This document shows positions 39,953 through 49,787 of a DNA stretch of 64,000 nt, one piece after another. The notes beneath the pieces are model-generated. The model worked only from the letters and a program-made list of their open reading frames with translations. It searched no databases and was not told where the DNA came from. This DNA is from Acuticoccus kalidii. Lineage in GTDB: Bacteria > Pseudomonadota > Alphaproteobacteria > Rhizobiales > Amorphaceae. The stretch lies in the NCBI RefSeq assembly GCF_021556395.1, contig NZ_JAKGCS010000036.1, positions 124,001 through 188,000 of the forward strand. Reading direction: 5' to 3'. Every line of letters starts with the position of its first letter. The first letter of the stretch is position 1. Made by a program: the position numbers and the translations under genes.

Positions 39953-40522
39953 ATGGCCGATCCGGCCTGGCCTTTCGCGACGCCGGTCCTCAAGACCGAG
40001 CGCCTTTTATTGTCGGCGCCGACGCCGGACGATCGCGCCGCGATCCAGCGCCTCGCCGACGATTATGACGTCAGCCGCTGGCTGATGCGCGTTCCCCATC
40101 CCTACACCCTCGACGACGCGGATTTCTTCTGACGCGACGTGATCCCGAACGAGTTCGTTCTCGCGATTCGCGAGCCGGACGGCGGCTTCATGGGCTGTGT
40201 GGGGCTCTCGATGGCCGAGGTGTGGCCGGAGATGGAGTTCGGCTATTGGCTCGGCCGGCCCTTCTGGGGCCACGGCTATGCGACAGAGGCGGGGCGGGCG
40301 ACGATCGCCCACGCCTTCGCCGTCATCGGCCTCACGCGCCTGACGGCCGGCTATTTCGCGGGCAATCACCGCTCGGCCCGCGTTCTCGCCAAGCTCGGCT
40401 TTCGCGAGGTGGGGCGGTCCCGCGTGACGCCGCTCGCGGTGGGCGACGAGGTCGAACGCGTCGACCTCGTCCTCGATCGGGCCGCCGGGGGTGAACCCGA
40501 CGCGCCGCGCCTCAGAGAATGA
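39953..40522 (+). pseudogene. GNAT acetyltransferase interrupted by an in-frame TGA
   Basis: From ATG 39953 a RimJ/RimL-type GNAT sequence runs LKTERLLLSAPTPDDRAAIQ to DDADFF, then meets TGA at 40130-40132 (codon 60). It continues in the same frame with RDVIPNEFVLAIREPDGGF, the acetyl-CoA site region GYWLGRPFWGHGYATEAGRA and LGFREVGRSRV to the stop at 40522. One base change (TGA to TGG or CGA) would restore a 189-residue protein. No frame shift is involved. It could be a young pseudogene, a sequencing error or a readthrough case. A GTG at 40139 could give a 127-residue remnant. The end overlaps the hslU stop by 11 nt on the other strand. Confidence 0.75.
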
Positions 40523-41819
40523 AGCGCGACAGGTCCGCGTTCTTGGCGATTTCCGACACGCTGCCCCGCACATAATCGCCGTCGATGACGAGGGTCTCGC
40601 CGGACCGATCGGTCGCGGTGTAGGAAATGTCGTCGAGCACGCGCTCGATCACCGTTTGCAGCCGCCGGGCGCCGATATTCTCGACCGTGGCGTTGATGTC
40701 GACCGCGACTTCGGCGATTGCGTCGATCCCGTCGTCGGTGAAGTCGAGCGTCACGCCCTCCGTCGCCATCAGCGCCGAGGACTGCTTGATGAGGGAGGCT
40801 TCCGTCTCGGTCAGGATCGAGCGGAAATCCTCTTTGGTGAGCGGCTGAAGCTCGACACGGATCGGCAGACGGCCCTGCAGCTCCGGCAAAAGGTCGGACG
40901 GCTTCGAGACGTGGAAGGCGCCGGACGCGATGAACAGGATATGGTCGGTCTTCACCTGGCCGTGCTTCGTCGCGACCGTCGTTCCCTCGACGAGGGGCAG
41001 GAGATCGCGCTGCACACCCTCGCGGGAGACGTCGCCGCCACCACCCCGCTCGGAGCGGACGGTGATCTTGTCGATCTCGTCGAGGAACACGATGCCGTTC
41101 TGCTCGACCTGGCGGAGCGCCTCCTTGGTGAGGTTCTCCTGGTCGATCAGCTTGTCCGACTCCTCGTTGATGAGGATCTCGTAGCTGTCCCGCACGGTGG
41201 TGCGGTGGGTCTTCTTCTGGCCGCCGAACGCCTTGCCGAACATCTCGCCGATATTCATCACGCCGATATTGGCGCCGGGCATTCCCGGAATATCGAAGCT
41301 CGGCATTTGCGGCTGCGCGGTGATCTCGACCTCGATCTCGCGCTCGTCGAGCTCGCCGGAGCGCAGGCGCTTCGCGAAGCTCTCGCGCGTGCCGGGGGAG
41401 GCGTTCTTGCCGACGAGGGCGTCGAGGACGCGCTCCTGGGCGGCGAGATGGGCGGTCGCCCGCACCTCCTTGCGCCGCCGGTCGCGCACCTGGGTGAGGC
41501 CGATCTCGACGAGATCGCGCACGATCGATTCCACATCGCGGCCGACATAGCCGACCTCGGTGAATTTCGTCGCCTCGACCTTGATGAACGGCGCGTTCGC
41601 GAGCTTGGCGAGGCGGCGGGAAATCTCCGTCTTGCCGACGCCCGTCGGGCCGATCATCAGAATGTTCTTCGGCATCACCTCTTCGCGCAGCTCTTCGGAG
41701 AGCTGCTGGCGTCGCCAGCGGTTGCGCAGCGCGATCGCGACGGCGCGCTTGGCGTCCTTCTGACCGATGATGAAGCGGTCGAGCTCCGACACGATCTCGC
41801 GGGGTGAGAAATTGCTCAT
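40512..41819 (-). CDS. hslU: ATP-dependent protease ATPase subunit HslU
   Basis: A 435-residue AAA+ unfoldase that feeds the HslV protease. Walker A is [16 protein letters not shown] and Walker B is [12 protein letters not shown]; an I-domain lies between them. The C-terminal ISYTATD region and the very end [10 protein letters not shown], which docks into HslV, are intact. ATG 41819 has AAGGA six bases upstream; the frame is open 12 codons further. Unlike the usual hslVU operon, hslV is more than 600 nt upstream with an opposite-strand gene between. Confidence 0.96.
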   Translation of the reverse strand: MSNFSPREIVSELDRFIIGQKDAKRAVAIALRNRWRRQQLSEELREEVMPKNILMIGPTGVGKTEISRRLAKLANAPFIKVEATKFTEVGYVGRDVESIVRDLVEIGLTQVRDRRRKEVRATAHLAAQERVLDALVGKNASPGTRESFAKRLRSGELDEREIEVEITAQPQMPSFDIPGMPGANIGVMNIGEMFGKAFGGQKKTHRTTVRDSYEILINEESDKLIDQENLTKEALRQVEQNGIVFLDEIDKITVRSERGGGGDVSREGVQRDLLPLVEGTTVATKHGQVKTDHILFIASGAFHVSKPSDLLPELQGRLPIRVELQPLTKEDFRSILTETEASLIKQSSALMATEGVTLDFTDDGIDAIAEVAVDINATVENIGARRLQTVIERVLDDISYTATDRSGETLVIDGDYVRGSVSEIAKNADLSRFIL

Positions 41820-41923
41820 TGATCGTCCTTTCCGCCGGCGTGCGAAGCGCCCCACCGGCCGCCGCCCTGAGGCGCGGCAAAACAGTCGTGCGAACGAACG
41901 CCGAGGTCACGCGTTGGCCACAC

Positions 41924-42445
41924 ATGGTTGATCTCTATCTCGATGCGGCGCGGCCCGTGCAAGTCGCGATCGCCACCATTTTGTCCTTCGCGCTGCTCGT
42001 TCTCCTCTTGCGCATCAGCGGCAAGCGGACCCTGACCGATCTCAACGCGTTCGATTTCGTGGTGACGGTGGCGCTCGGCTCGGTTCTCGCGACCACCATT
42101 TTGTCGCCGAGCGTCGCGCTCGTCGATGGGTTCACCGCGCTCGTGGCGCTCGTCGTCTGCCAGGCGGTGGTCGCCTCGATCGCCGTTCGGTCCGAGTCTG
42201 CGCGGCGCGCCATCAAGTCCGAGCCGACGCTGTTGGTCCGCAACGGCCGTCTGTTGACCTCCGCGATGCGGCGCGAGCGCCTGACCGAGGCCGATATCCT
42301 CTCCGCCATTCGCGCGGCGGGGCAGGCGAGCCTCGACGAAGTGACCGCTGTCGTCCTCGAAACCAACGGCGAGCTCAGCGTGATCGAGAATCGCCCGCCC
42401 GAAGGGGAGGCGGCTCTCGCCGCAGCGCGCCGAGACGGTGTCTAG
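41924..42445 (+). CDS. DUF421 (YetF-like) membrane protein
   Basis: A 173-residue protein with three N-terminal hydrophobic segments and a cytoplasmic DUF421 domain. Family marks are LLLRISGKRTLTDLNAFDFVVTVALGS and EPTLLVRNGRLLTSAMRRERLTEADI. The function of the family is not established. It is divergent from hslU and convergent with hslV, ending one base from the hslV stop. ATG 41924 gives the normal N-terminus although the frame opens earlier, and there is no strong ribosome-binding site. Confidence 0.85.
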   Translation: MVDLYLDAARPVQVAIATILSFALLVLLLRISGKRTLTDLNAFDFVVTVALGSVLATTILSPSVALVDGFTALVALVVCQAVVASIAVRSESARRAIKSEPTLLVRNGRLLTSAMRRERLTEADILSAIRAAGQASLDEVTAVVLETNGELSVIENRPPEGEAALAAARRDGV

Positions 42446-42446
42446 C

Positions 42447-43001
42447 TCAAGCCTCATCAAGGCTTTCGACGATGAGTTGGTCATTGGTGTAGACGCAGAT
42501 TTCGGCGGCGATCGCCATCGCGCGACGCGCGATCTCTTCGGCGCTCATATCCGTGTCGGCGAGCGCGCGCGCGGCGGAGAGGGCGTAAAGGCCGCCCGAG
42601 CCGATGCCCGCGATGCCGTTCTCCGGCTGGAGCACGTCCCCGTTGCCGGTGATGACGAGCGTCTCGTGCTTGTCGGCCACGATCATCATCGCCTCAAGAT
42701 GGCGCAGATAACGGTCGGTCCTCCAGTCCTTGGCGAGTTCGACGGCGGCGCGCATGAGCTGGCCGGAATGCTGTTCGAGCTTGGCCTCGAGCCGTTCGAG
42801 CAGGGTGAAGGCATCCGCGGTCGCACCGGCGAACCCGGCGATCACGTCGCCCTTGCCGAGGGTGCGCACCTTGCGGGCCGTGCCCTTGATCACGGTCGCG
42901 CCCATGGAGACCTGGCCGTCACCCGCGATCACGACCTTGCCGCCTTTGCGGACGGTGAGGATCGTGGTGCCGTGCCATGTCGCTTCAGTGGTGTTGGTCA
43001 T
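42447..43001 (-). CDS. hslV: ATP-dependent protease peptidase subunit HslV
   Basis: A 184-residue Ntn-hydrolase forming the double-hexamer peptidase with HslU. The catalytic N-terminal Thr is exposed after removal of a short propeptide (HG before [11 protein letters not shown]), and GDGQVSMG and [14 protein letters not shown] are typical. ATG 43001 is preceded by AGGA six bases upstream. The expected hslU neighbour is displaced by the DUF421 gene. Confidence 0.95.
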   Translation of the reverse strand: MTNTTEATWHGTTILTVRKGGKVVIAGDGQVSMGATVIKGTARKVRTLGKGDVIAGFAGATADAFTLLERLEAKLEQHSGQLMRAAVELAKDWRTDRYLRHLEAMMIVADKHETLVITGNGDVLQPENGIAGIGSGGLYALSAARALADTDMSAEEIARRAMAIAAEICVYTNDQLIVESLDEA

Positions 43002-43185
43002 AGGATTCCTGCTTGTGTGCTCGACATATGGTTCGGGAGCGCAAGGCGCGCAACGCGGGGCAGGGGCGCCGGATGCGGCGGGTTGCGGCAGCGCACGGGC
43101 GGATGCGATCTTTGGTCTCGGACGGCGCGCCGCGGCTCGGCTTTTGAGGCGCCGCGCTCCCTCCGAGAGGATGGAAGGCGATGAC

Positions 43186-44148
43186 ATGAGCCACGGGCAC
43201 CACCATCACGTTGACCCGGACGCCGGGGATCGCCGCGTCGCGCTCGCGGTGATCGTCAACCTGGCGCTGACGGTTGCGCAGGTGATCGGCGGCGTTCTCG
43301 CCGGCAGCCTGTCGCTGATCGCCGACGCGCTGCACAATTTTTCCGATGCGATCTCCCTCGTCATCGCGTTCGGCGCGCGCAAGATCGCGCGGCGGCCGGC
43401 CAATTCCGACATGACGTTCGGGTATGGCCGGGCCGAGGTCGTCGCCGCGCTGATCAACTACACGACGTTGATCGTGATCGGCCTCTATCTCGTCTACGAG
43501 GCGGTGCTTCGCTTTTTCGAGCCCGAACCGGTGGTCGGCTGGATGATCGTCGTGATCGCCGGGATCGCGCTGGTGATCGATGTGGTGACGGCGCTGCTCA
43601 CCTTCTCGATGGCGAAATCGAGCGTGAACATCCGCGCCGCCTTCCTGCACAATGTCGCCGACGCGCTCGGCTCGATCGGCGTCATCATCGCCGGCACGCT
43701 GATCATCCTGTTCGGCTGGCAGATCGTCGACCCGCTCGTGACCTTGATGATCGCCGGTTATATCCTGTGGCAGGCCTTCAGCGAGATCGGCGGCGTGATC
43801 CGCGTCCTGATGCTCGGCAGTCCGCCCGACACGGCGTCGGAGGATGTCGTCGACGCGGTGCGGGTGGTCGACGGCGTGACCGACGTCCACCATACGCACA
43901 TCTGGATGATGGGGGAGCACGAGACGGCGCTCGACGCCCATCTCGTGATCGCGGAGGGCGCGTGGACGCGCGCCGATGCGATCAAGGCGGACGTTAAGGC
44001 GATGCTCGCGGAGCGCTTCGGCATCGACCACGCGACGCTGGAGCTCGAATGCGCCGCCCATCCGTGCGTCGATCGTCGGGTGTTCGGTCACGGCGATCCG
44101 GCCGACCATGCCCATGACGGCCCGCCGGCCGCGCACGCGCACGGGTGA
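43186..44148 (+). CDS. Cation diffusion facilitator (zinc/cobalt-type) exporter
   Basis: A 320-residue CDF transporter with six membrane segments. The metal sites are [11 protein letters not shown] in helix II and [13 protein letters not shown] in helix V. The protein is His-rich at both ends (SHGHHHH at the start; [11 protein letters not shown] at the end) and has a C-terminal cytoplasmic domain. It exports Zn, Co or similar divalent ions in exchange for protons. The ATG at 43186 fits AAGG spacing; an ATG at 43171 is possible. Confidence 0.9.
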   Translation: MSHGHHHHVDPDAGDRRVALAVIVNLALTVAQVIGGVLAGSLSLIADALHNFSDAISLVIAFGARKIARRPANSDMTFGYGRAEVVAALINYTTLIVIGLYLVYEAVLRFFEPEPVVGWMIVVIAGIALVIDVVTALLTFSMAKSSVNIRAAFLHNVADALGSIGVIIAGTLIILFGWQIVDPLVTLMIAGYILWQAFSEIGGVIRVLMLGSPPDTASEDVVDAVRVVDGVTDVHHTHIWMMGEHETALDAHLVIAEGAWTRADAIKADVKAMLAERFGIDHATLELECAAHPCVDRRVFGHGDPADHAHDGPPAAHAHG

Positions 44149-44259
44149 GGGGAGGCATCGGCGTCGCGTCGCATGGTACGGCGTTGCCGCAGGTGTTCGG
44201 AGGAAGGCGATGAGCGCCGGTCTGCAGGCGCCTGTCGGCGCCGGCCTGGTCGCTCGTCG

Positions 44260-45057
44260 TCAGGCGGCGATCGAGGAGCGCTCGACGACGGCGCGATAGA
44301 GCCACACGCGCGCCGGCGGCAGGTTCGCGAGAACCCATCGCGACGTCGAGAAGGTGGCACCGACCATCCGCTTCACCGGCGGCACGAGCGCGTAGGAGAA
44401 CTGGATGAACGGCGCGCCGGGGTGCATCAGCCGCATCGCATCGGCGAGCAGCCGCTCACGCTCCGGCAGCGGACGTGTGAAGAGGGGAAGGCCGGAGATG
44501 ACCGAGGCGATCGGCGGGTTGCCGAGCTCGGCCATCGTGTCGCTGAGCGCGTAGGCGTTGCCGTTGACGACGGTCGCGCCGGGGAAGCGCTCGCGCAGCA
44601 GCTCGCAGAAGTCGGGCGAATATTCGATGAGGACGAGCCGTTCGGCCGGCACGCCGCGCTCGAGGAGTGCCTGGGTCACCGCGCCGGTGCCCGGCCCGAG
44701 TTCCACGATCACGCCCGGATGCTCGGCCTCGACATAATGGGCCATCAGCCGCGACAGCTCCTGCCCGGAGGGAGCGACCGCGCCGGTTTTCAGCGGGTTG
44801 CCGGCCCAGTTGCGCAGGAAGCGCGCCTCGTCGACCAAGCGAAGCTGGATGTTCCGCAAAACCTGCCGGCGACGGCTGATCGGTTCGAGGTCCGACTCGG
44901 TTCGGCGGGCGCGGGCACGCAGCTCGTTGAGCAGCGTGAGCTCCCGCCGTCTCGTTCCCTTGTCACCACCGGCCAGCGGCCTTTTCCGAAGCGCCTGAAT
45001 TTCGGCCGACAGGCGCAATTGCATGTCCTTGGCACGTTGGCGGGCGGTTTCGATCAT
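44260..45057 (-). CDS. pmtA: Phospholipid N-methyltransferase PmtA-like
   Basis: A 265-residue class I SAM methyltransferase. Motif I is VIVELGPGTGAVT, preceded by the PmtA-type FLRNWAGNPLKTGAVAPSG and followed by VISGLPLFTRP and PPARVWLYR. This matches rhizobial PmtA, which methylates phosphatidylethanolamine toward phosphatidylcholine. It lies 47 nt after dnaJ. The first 75 residues (charged, helical, Arg-rich) extend beyond the typical rhizobial protein. Related family members methylate other lipids, so the exact product is inferred. Confidence 0.8.
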   Translation of the reverse strand: MIETARQRAKDMQLRLSAEIQALRKRPLAGGDKGTRRRELTLLNELRARARRTESDLEPISRRRQVLRNIQLRLVDEARFLRNWAGNPLKTGAVAPSGQELSRLMAHYVEAEHPGVIVELGPGTGAVTQALLERGVPAERLVLIEYSPDFCELLRERFPGATVVNGNAYALSDTMAELGNPPIASVISGLPLFTRPLPERERLLADAMRLMHPGAPFIQFSYALVPPVKRMVGATFSTSRWVLANLPPARVWLYRAVVERSSIAA

Positions 45058-45104
45058 GTGAAGGGCTCCGAGGCAGCGCCGTCATGGCGCGAAAGCAACA
45101 AACG

Positions 45105-46241
45105 CTATTGGCTGAGATTGTCAAAGAACTCTTTAGCTCTGGAGAAGAACCCGTGACTTTCCGGATGGTTCTCCGTCGATGACAACTCCTCGAACTCGGT
45201 GAGCAACTCACGCTGACGGCGCGTGAGATTCTGGGGGGTCTCAACCACGACCTGGATGAACATATCGCCTTTTTGGCTCGATCGCATCACAGGCATGCCT
45301 TTGCCGCGCAAACGGAACTGTCGGCCGGTCTGCGTCGCCTCGGGGATCTTCACGCGCGACTTCTCGCCGTCGATCGAAGGCACCTCGATCGAGCCGCCGA
45401 GCGCCGCGCGCGCCATCGAGATCGGCACACGGCAATAAAGATCGGCTCCCTCGCGCTCGAAAAAGTCGTGCGCGCGGAGCGACAGGAAAATGTAGAGATC
45501 GCCGGACGGGCCGCCCATCAGGCCCGCTTCGCCTTCCCCGGCGAGGCGGATCCGCGTGCCGTCTTCGATGCCGGCCGGAATGTTGACGGACAGGTCGCGT
45601 TCCTGGGCGACACGTCCCGCCCCGCCGCAATTGTGGCACGGATCGCGGACGACGGTTCCCCGCCCTTGGCAGGCGACACAGGTGCGTTCCAGGGTGAAGA
45701 AGCCTTGCGCGACGCGGATGCGGCCCGTGCCGGAGCAGGTCGGGCAGGTGACCGGGCTCGATCCGGGTTCCGCGCCCGAGCCCTCGCACACCTCGCACGT
45801 CGCCGAGGTCGGCACTTTGATCTCGACCGTCTTGCCGTTGAAGGCGTCTTCCAGGGAGATCTCGAGATTGTAGCGCAGGTCCGAACCGCGCTGACGGCCG
45901 CCCGCGCGGCTTCCGCGCCCGCTTCCGCCGAAGAACTCGTCGAAGATGTCCGACATCGCGGAGGCGAAATCGGTGCCGAAGCCCGGACCACCAGCGCCGG
46001 CACGCCCGTCGAAGGCGGCGTGGCCGAAGCGGTCATAAGCGGCGCGCTTCTGCGGGTCGCGCAGCACTTCGTAGGCCTCCGTCACCTCCTTGAAGGTGAT
46101 CTCGGCCTCGACATCCCCCGGATTCCGGTCGGGATGGTACTGCATGGCGAGCTTGCGATAGGCGGACTTCAGCGTCTTCTCGTCCACCGACCGTGGTACG
46201 CCGAGGAGATCGTAATAATCGCGCTTTTCAGTGGATGCCAT
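45105..46241 (-). CDS. dnaJ: Co-chaperone DnaJ
   Basis: A 378-residue type I DnaJ. The J domain with YHPDRNPGD lies at about 35-43, followed by a Gly-rich linker and four zinc-finger repeats ([32 protein letters not shown]). The C-terminal substrate-binding part includes [16 protein letters not shown]. It stimulates DnaK ATPase and is downstream of dnaK across an 84-nt gap with a strong hairpin. Confidence 0.97.
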   Translation of the reverse strand: MASTEKRDYYDLLGVPRSVDEKTLKSAYRKLAMQYHPDRNPGDVEAEITFKEVTEAYEVLRDPQKRAAYDRFGHAAFDGRAGAGGPGFGTDFASAMSDIFDEFFGGSGRGSRAGGRQRGSDLRYNLEISLEDAFNGKTVEIKVPTSATCEVCEGSGAEPGSSPVTCPTCSGTGRIRVAQGFFTLERTCVACQGRGTVVRDPCHNCGGAGRVAQERDLSVNIPAGIEDGTRIRLAGEGEAGLMGGPSGDLYIFLSLRAHDFFEREGADLYCRVPISMARAALGGSIEVPSIDGEKSRVKIPEATQTGRQFRLRGKGMPVMRSSQKGDMFIQVVVETPQNLTRRQRELLTEFEELSSTENHPESHGFFSRAKEFFDNLSQ

Positions 46242-46286
46242 GGAGTTTGAAAAATGAAAGGCGCCTGGGCGCCGGTACGTCGTGGA

Positions 46287-46317
46287 AAGGGCCGCGCGGG
46301 TTAGCCACGCGGCCCTT
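46287..46317 (-). promoter_or_regulatory. Hairpin between dnaK and dnaJ
   Basis: A perfect 10-bp stem (AAGGGCCGCG and CGCGGCCCTT) with an 11-nt loop lies directly after the dnaK stop. The few T residues after it make it a weak terminator. Partial termination or mRNA protection would keep dnaJ below dnaK levels. A second inverted repeat GGCGCC-TG-GGCGCC follows toward dnaJ. Confidence 0.65.
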
Positions 46318-46325
46318 GGCGATGG

Positions 46326-48242
46326 TTACGCTGAGCGCTTCTGCTCGTCGTCCTGGACCTCTTCGAAGTCCGCGTCAACAACATCGTCCTGTTGCTGGCC
46401 GGCGCCGGCGTCCGGTCCGGCATCGTCACCACCGGCGTCGCTGGAGGCGTACATCGCCTCGCCGAGCTTCATCGAAGCCTGGGCAAGGGCCTGCGTACGC
46501 TGCTCGATCGCGGCCGGATCGTCGCCTTCGAGGGCTGTCTTGAGGTCGGCGACCGCCGCCTCGACCGTCGACTTGTCGGACGCGGCGATCTTGTCGCCAT
46601 TTTCCGACAGCATCTTCTCGGTCGAGTGGATGAGGGCCTCCGCCTGGTTGCGGGCCTCCACCAGCGAACGACGCTTCTTGTCGTCTTCCGCGTGGCTTTC
46701 GGCGTCCTTCACCATCTGCTCGATGTCGGAGTCGGAGAGACCGCCCGAAGCCTGGATCCGGATCTGCTGCTCCTTGCCGGTGCCCTTGTCCTTTGCGGAG
46801 ACGTTCACGATGCCGTTGGCGTCGATATCGAACGTCACCTCGATCTGGGGCACGCCGCGCGGGGCGGGCGGGATCCCGACGAGATCGAACTGGCCGAGCA
46901 TCTTGTTGTCGGCCGCCATCTCGCGCTCACCCTGGAAGACGCGGATCGTCACCGCCGACTGCGAGTCCTCGGCGGTCGAGAAGACCTGGGACTTCTTCGT
47001 CGGGATCGTGGTGTTGCGGTCGATCAGGCGGGTGAAGACACCGCCGAGCGTCTCAATGCCGAGCGACAGCGGGGTCACGTCGAGAAGGAGCACGTCCTTC
47101 ACGTCACCCTGGAGCACGCCGCCCTGGATCGCGGCGCCGATCGCGACGACCTCGTCCGGGTTCACGCCCTTGTGGGGCTCCTTGCCGAAGAAGGCCTTCA
47201 CCTTCTCCTGGATCTTCGGCATGCGCGTCATGCCGCCGACGAGGACGACCTCGTCGATCTGACCGGCGGAGAGCTCGGCATCCTTCAGCGCCGCACGACA
47301 CGGGCCCATCGTACGCTCGACGAGATCCTCGACGAGCTGCTCGAGCTTCGAGCGCGAGAGCTTCATGGTGAGGTGCTTCGGGCCGGTCTGGTCGGCCGTG
47401 ATGAACGGGAGGTTCACCTCGGTCTGCGTCGCGGACGACAGCTCGATCTTGGCCTTCTCGGCGGCTTCCTTGAGCCGCTGAAGGGCGAGCTTGTCCTTGC
47501 GCAGGTCGATGCCCTGCTCTTTTTTGAACTCGTCGGCGAGATAATCGAGGATGCGGATATCGAAATCCTCACCGCCGAGGAACGTGTCGCCGTTCGTCGA
47601 CTTCACCTCGAACACGCCGTCGCCGATCTCAAGGATCGACACGTCGAACGTGCCGCCGCCGAGATCGTACACGGCGATCGTCTTGCCCTCGGTCTTGTCG
47701 AGACCGTAGGCGAGGGCGGCCGCCGTCGGCTCGTTGATGATGCGGAGCACCTCGAGCCCGGCGATCTTGCCGGCGTCCTTGGTGGCTTGGCGCTGGCTGT
47801 CGTTGAAGTAGGCCGGAACCGTGATGACGGCCTGCGTCACCGTCTCGCCGAGATAGGACTCGGCGGTCTCCTTCATCTTCTGCAGGATGAAGGCAGAGAT
47901 CTGGCTCGGCGAATAGCTCTTGCCGCGCGATTCGACCCAGGCGTCGCCATTGTCGGCCTTGGTGATCGTGAAGGGCACGATCCCCTTGTCCTTCGCGACG
48001 GTCGGATCGTCGTACCGACGGCCGATCAGGCGCTTGACGGCGAACAGCGTGTTTTCCGGGTTCGTGACGGCCTGGCGTTTGGCCGGCTGGCCGACGAGGC
48101 GTTCACCGTCTTCGGTGAACGCGACCATCGACGGCGTCGTGCGCATCCCCTCGGCATTCTCGATGACTTTGGCATTCTTGCCGTCCATCACCGCGACGCA
48201 CGAATTGGTGGTGCCCAAGTCAATGCCGATGACTTTGCTCAT
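46326..48242 (-). CDS. dnaK: Chaperone DnaK (Hsp70)
   Basis: A 638-residue Hsp70. Nucleotide-binding signatures [11 protein letters not shown] at the start, [14 protein letters not shown] and [20 protein letters not shown] are intact, and the substrate domain includes [16 protein letters not shown]. The C-terminal tail ends in acidic residues ([13 protein letters not shown]). It is the first gene of dnaK-dnaJ-pmtA. A sigma32-like promoter is visible upstream. Confidence 0.98.
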   Translation of the reverse strand: MSKVIGIDLGTTNSCVAVMDGKNAKVIENAEGMRTTPSMVAFTEDGERLVGQPAKRQAVTNPENTLFAVKRLIGRRYDDPTVAKDKGIVPFTITKADNGDAWVESRGKSYSPSQISAFILQKMKETAESYLGETVTQAVITVPAYFNDSQRQATKDAGKIAGLEVLRIINEPTAAALAYGLDKTEGKTIAVYDLGGGTFDVSILEIGDGVFEVKSTNGDTFLGGEDFDIRILDYLADEFKKEQGIDLRKDKLALQRLKEAAEKAKIELSSATQTEVNLPFITADQTGPKHLTMKLSRSKLEQLVEDLVERTMGPCRAALKDAELSAGQIDEVVLVGGMTRMPKIQEKVKAFFGKEPHKGVNPDEVVAIGAAIQGGVLQGDVKDVLLLDVTPLSLGIETLGGVFTRLIDRNTTIPTKKSQVFSTAEDSQSAVTIRVFQGEREMAADNKMLGQFDLVGIPPAPRGVPQIEVTFDIDANGIVNVSAKDKGTGKEQQIRIQASGGLSDSDIEQMVKDAESHAEDDKKRRSLVEARNQAEALIHSTEKMLSENGDKIAASDKSTVEAAVADLKTALEGDDPAAIEQRTQALAQASMKLGEAMYASSDAGGDDAGPDAGAGQQQDDVVDADFEEVQDDEQKRSA

Positions 48243-48357
48243 GGGTTCTCCTTCATGGCGGACCGGTGGGACCCCTCAGGCGTCCCGAGTGTCGCGGAAC
48301 CGGCCCCCGGTTTCAGTGGCTCACAACTCGGAGGGCGACAACCTCCGCACCGGGTCA

Positions 48358-48386
48358 GATATAAGGGCGGGTCTGAAGCGCACAAG
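48358..48386 (-). promoter_or_regulatory. Candidate heat-shock (sigma32) promoter of dnaK
   Basis: On the minus strand, CTTG (48386-48383), a 17-nt spacer and CTTATATC (48365-48358) fit the CTTG-N17-CYTATNT form of alphaproteobacterial RpoH promoters. It lies about 115 nt upstream of the dnaK ATG. No CIRCE element was seen. Confidence 0.5.
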
Positions 48387-48402
48387 TCGGTGAGCAGTAT
48401 CC

Positions 48403-49677
48403 TCAACGGCCGTTTTTGCCGCTTTGCGCTTCATTTAGCGCTTCGATGTGGACCCTGACAATCACTTCGGGCGCGATCCACGAGCCGTCGGGATCGTTCT
48501 TCACGCCGATATCGAAGGTGGTTCGATCGAGCGAAACCGACCCGTCGGCGACCGCCGCCCCGTCCGCGATCGCGAGCGTGAAGGGCAGGGACACAGGAAC
48601 GGCCTTGCCGCGCAAGGTCAGCGTGCCTTGCGCAATGTAGGAATCGCCTGAGACGGCGTTGATCGTGTCGGCCTCGAAACGGGCGACCGGATCGGTCTCC
48701 ACCGCGAGGCCGTCGGCGCCGAGGAGCTGATTTTTCGTCACCGCCGTTCCCTCGATGCTGGCGCTCGATAGGTCGAAGGCGGCCGCGATATGGGAGCCGG
48801 GGAGATCGCTCTCGTCGAACACGATATCGGCGGAGAAGCTGCCGATCGCGCCCTTCACCTCCGCCCCCTGGAAGGTGAAGGAGAACGTGACGAGGCTCGT
48901 TTCTGGAACCAGCGTCCACGTGTTCGAGCCGGCCTCGCCGACCGCGGCCGGACCGGAGGACGCAAGGCCCGACGGCGTGTCGGACGGTCGCAGCTGGGTC
49001 GCGATCGCCACCATGATCGCGACGAAGAGAAGGGGAAGGGCGATCGTCGTGAAATGGCCGAAAGCACGGCGCGGACCATCGCCGCGCGAGACCGGCCACA
49101 TCCGCGCAAGATAGCCGCGCTCGGCGAACTGATGTTTCACCGCGCCGACGATATGCAAAACCACGAGAAGCGCGACGGCGTAGGCGAGCGTTGCGTGCAC
49201 ATCACCGACGGTGCCGACAAAGGCGTTCTGCGTCTCGGCCGAGAAGCCGCCGAAACCGGGCAGATTCGGCCAGGGCAGCGCCTCCTGGAAGAAAAGGACC
49301 GTGTCGACATCGACCGGCGAGGCGCTGATCAAGACCCAGCCCGAGAGCGGAATAACGAGAAGGAGCGCGTAGAACACGACATGCACGAGTCGGGCGAGGC
49401 CGCGCTCCAACCGGCTCACCGAAGCGGGCATCGCCGGGGGCGGATTGAAAAACCGCCAGAGGATGCGGGCGAGCGTCAGGACGAGGATCGTGATGCCGAG
49501 GCTCTTGTGCAGCTGGAACACGTCGTACTGCGTCGCCGACCCCTCCTGCAGGATGTCGGTCATGGCGTAGCCGCCCGCGATCTGGGCGAGGACGAGGAGC
49601 GCGATCAGCCAATGAAGGAGGATCGCCCCCGTCGTGTAACGCGAGGAGCGAAACGGCGGCTCGGCGGTGGTCGTCAC
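48403..49677 (-). CDS. Cytochrome b561-YceI domain fusion protein
   Basis: A 424-residue protein. The N-terminal half is a four-helix cytochrome b561 (ILLHWLIALLVLAQIAGGY, QLHKSLGITILVLTLARILWR, LHIVGAVKHQF) with the expected heme-ligand histidines. One more membrane segment (about 210-228) leads to a periplasmic YceI lipocalin-like domain (about 255-420, ITFSFTFQG-like strand VTFSFTFQGAEVKGAIGSF). YceI proteins bind isoprenoid quinones, and b561 passes electrons from quinols, so the fusion may hold a quinone near its oxidant. The start is GTG. Confidence 0.88.
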   Translation of the reverse strand: MTTTAEPPFRSSRYTTGAILLHWLIALLVLAQIAGGYAMTDILQEGSATQYDVFQLHKSLGITILVLTLARILWRFFNPPPAMPASVSRLERGLARLVHVVFYALLLVIPLSGWVLISASPVDVDTVLFFQEALPWPNLPGFGGFSAETQNAFVGTVGDVHATLAYAVALLVVLHIVGAVKHQFAERGYLARMWPVSRGDGPRRAFGHFTTIALPLLFVAIMVAIATQLRPSDTPSGLASSGPAAVGEAGSNTWTLVPETSLVTFSFTFQGAEVKGAIGSFSADIVFDESDLPGSHIAAAFDLSSASIEGTAVTKNQLLGADGLAVETDPVARFEADTINAVSGDSYIAQGTLTLRGKAVPVSLPFTLAIADGAAVADGSVSLDRTTFDIGVKNDPDGSWIAPEVIVRVHIEALNEAQSGKNGR

Positions 49678-49787
49678 GAAAGGCGCATCCTTGGCTCTCC
49701 GCGCATAAGGCGCCGTGTCATCGCAGGGCCGCCCCGTCGGCGGCCGGTCGTCGCGTGGGGCGCCCGCACGGGCGGGACCGCCACGGC

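Noticed and set aside
40130-40132. Selenocysteine at the in-frame TGA of the GNAT gene
   Set aside because: GNAT enzymes are not a selenoprotein family, the site is not a conserved Cys position, and no selenocysteine machinery is visible in the window. A nonsense mutation or sequence error is simpler.
48243-48402. CIRCE/HrcA operator upstream of dnaK
   Set aside because: The TTAGCACTC-N9-GAGTGCTAA pattern is not present. A sigma32-like promoter fits better.
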